From Gymnogyps californianus (Eukaryota; Chordata; Aves; Accipitriformes; Cathartidae): a stretch of DNA of 64,000 bases. Shown here in pieces: positions 62,224 through 64,000 of the stretch (position 1 is the first letter of the stretch; each line of letters begins with the position of its first letter). The notes under the pieces were generated by a model. That model was not told where the DNA came from. It was given only the letters and a program-made list of their open reading frames with translations, and ran no database searches. The position numbers and the translations under genes are program-made. The stretch covers positions 42,717,502 to 42,781,501 of the forward strand of contig NC_059477.1 in NCBI RefSeq assembly GCF_018139145.2, in the 5' to 3' direction.

Positions 62224-62828
62224 CTGACATTCAAAAATTCCTATGTAACACATTCAGTTTTTCTGCCATGATTTATTTATTCCATTCCTGTTTGTGTTTG
62301 ATCAAGTCGTTTGCTATAGTGCAACTGTCGGGTGTCGCCGGTGAAACGAGTGTGCACGGAGGGGATTTTACCTTTCTCAATTCTGCATGTAGCTGTTCTT
62401 CTCTTTATCCAATTATGCTGCTTATTTCTTGCTCTCTGCTGTTGTTTTCCAGTTTCCTCCTGGGCAAGTTTTCAGTAATGGTTTCAAGTTTTCGTGTTTA
62501 TAACTCATTCAACTGGTGTATCAAAAATCTCTGAGTTGCTGACATCTGAAGTACCCAGGGTTAGATTTCTAGCAGTATACTTCCAATTTAAATTGCTGTA
62601 AGCTCAATAATATTTGTGTGGCTTCTGTAACTATGTGTTGCAGGGCTGCCACAGCTTCTCTGTGGTTCTTTCATCAGACACTGTGTGCATATTTAGAACA
62701 GATTAGACTCGTCGAACTAGATCTCTGCCACTCTATCTCCTTGCCATAAAATAACTTCAAAAGAAACCTGAACTCCTGCCTAACACTCACCCTGTAATAA
62801 AGTCAGTAGGGAAAACAGGATATTTTGG

Positions 62829-62921
62829 ACCAAATTCTGCTCTCATTTACATCAGGGTGAACATCAAATATTTCATTAGGTTTTGAGCTTTGCTCTGATG
62901 TAAATGAGAACGGAATTTGGT
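62829..62921. mobile_element. Inverted repeat with 27-nt arms (MITE-like, 93 nt)
   Basis: The left arm (62829-62855, starting ACCAAATTCTGCTCTCATTT) and the right arm (62895-62921, starting CTGATGTAAATGAGAACGG) are reverse complements at 25 of 27 positions, with a 39-nt loop. Such palindromes with CCA-R-ATTCTG ends look like short non-autonomous DNA elements common in archosaur and turtle introns. No target-site duplication is obvious. The family is not named here because I cannot verify it. Confidence 0.65.
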
Positions 62922-64000
62922 TCTCGGGGTCTGACTGAGCTGGAAAACCGCAGTTGATCTGAATCTTGTCAAGAATTCTTTTTGAAAATGACTTTTCGTT
63001 TGAAAATGATTTTACAGGCCAATCTTTTTCTGGCTGGGCTCAGGATATTCAAATGGAGGATGGTTTTTTTTGTTAAGCTGTCTCTTGGAAATTATTCTTG
63101 TCCAGTTACTTCACCTGAAATCATTGATTCTTGTGTGCAGGTTGTTTCTCTTTGCCGGGGACTTGGCTCTGTGCATTACAGACGTAGCCCAGTGCTCGCT
63201 TTTCAGTACAGGGTTCAGATTGTGTTGAACAGGTCAATTCTGAAAACAGAAACACGGGGCTATTGCGAAGCCACCAAGAAGGTACAACAAACAAGGAGCT
63301 TGAGATGGAATTGGATAAAGCTGAACTCAACAGGAAAAAAAAGTGGAACCATTGTTACTGACGGGGAATGGAGACCAGGAGAGGGAAGGAGTAGGTTGGG
63401 GTGGATGGAAGGAAAGGCAGGTGTTGATGCAAAGTTCAGTAGAGCCGAGGAAGCCAGACTTCACGCAGTCGCACTGGTGGTAGGAAACGTGAGCACCCTG
63501 TTTCAGGCCAGTGAGAGGCAGAGCGGTTGAATACTTTTTTTTTTTTTTAATTTTGCCAAAAGGCAGGAAGCGGTTACAATAAAATCCTCATCCGTATTGT
63601 ACGGAATGAATCAGTAATTTTAAGGGAGACATCAGTATTAGTTTCTCATCCGCCTTTGTATTTCTCCTTTGTGTTCCCTGTAATGTTGAAGGAGTTTGCA
63701 TGTTGAGTACAAGCAGGGGATGGTTTAGGTCAGTCTCTCGTGGTGCACGTGTCTTCTTTCTGTGGCCTGCTCTACGTTTTGGGAAATATTTGGCATTGAC
63801 AGAATGGCAACTTCCAGCTCTCCGAGAGAGAAATACCCCAAATGTACGCACACCTTCTGGGTTTAGTCGTTCCTTCCAGGCCAGTGCAGACGTTGGGTGA
63901 ATCATCTCCAGTTTCCAGCCTAAATTCAGCTCATCTGTTTTCAGGAAGTCTTGATCTGGGCTGAAAGTGAAAGAAAGTTAAAATTAAACTGCAAAGACCC

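Larger units (their letters stand above)
60470..64000 (+). other. FMNL2: FMNL2 intron 9 (5' part; continues past window)
   Basis: It begins GTACGTTATTC. No further FMNL2 exon is visible. It holds a T13 run (61300-61312), a weak - strand exon candidate (62150-62223), the inverted repeat at 62829-62921, a T14 run (63535-63548) and a 182-codon chance-looking + frame (62982-63530). Confidence 0.88.

Overview
The window is a vertebrate nuclear locus, most likely from a bird. The supporting signs are a split protein-coding gene with GT-AG introns of 1 to more than 28 kb, few recognisable repeats, and small CR1-type LINE fragments whose 3' ends match the common sauropsid family. A crocodilian or turtle source cannot be excluded by eye.

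The main gene is FMNL2 (formin-like 2) on the + strand. Eight coding exons (28129-28212, 38264-38344, 41828-41904, 44010-44093, 45754-45906, 56498-56606, 57860-57936, 60376-60469) join into 759 nt, or 253 codons, with matching phases and no stop or frameshift. By the human protein as I remember it they are exons 2 to 9, about residues 40-292: most of the GTPase-binding region and the start of the FH3/DID armadillo region. Exon 1, with the myristoylation site and the promoter, is not in the window and should lie to the left. The rest of FH3, FH1, FH2 and DAD should lie to the right. Everything else is intron of this gene.

Layout: 1-28128 is intron 1. At its left edge three short open segments on the - strand have splice-like ends and coding-like composition; the best is 796-1013. 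I read them as possible exons of an unidentified antisense gene. 28213-38263 is intron 2, with trinucleotide repeats, a degraded inverted-repeat element and an AT-rich end. 38345-45753 holds introns 3-5. 45907-56497 is the long intron 6. It contains a strong candidate for an extra FMNL2 cassette exon (47308-47427, 120 nt) behind a roughly 200-nt pyrimidine tract; both its phases fit exons 6 and 7, so inclusion would add 40 residues to the GTPase-binding region. 56607-64000 holds introns 7, 8 and part of 9, with a 27-nt inverted repeat near the right end.

No rRNA, tRNA, CRISPR array, bacterial feature or complete mobile element was seen. The findings most worth testing are the phase-matched cassette exon in intron 6 and the antisense exon group at 147-1013.
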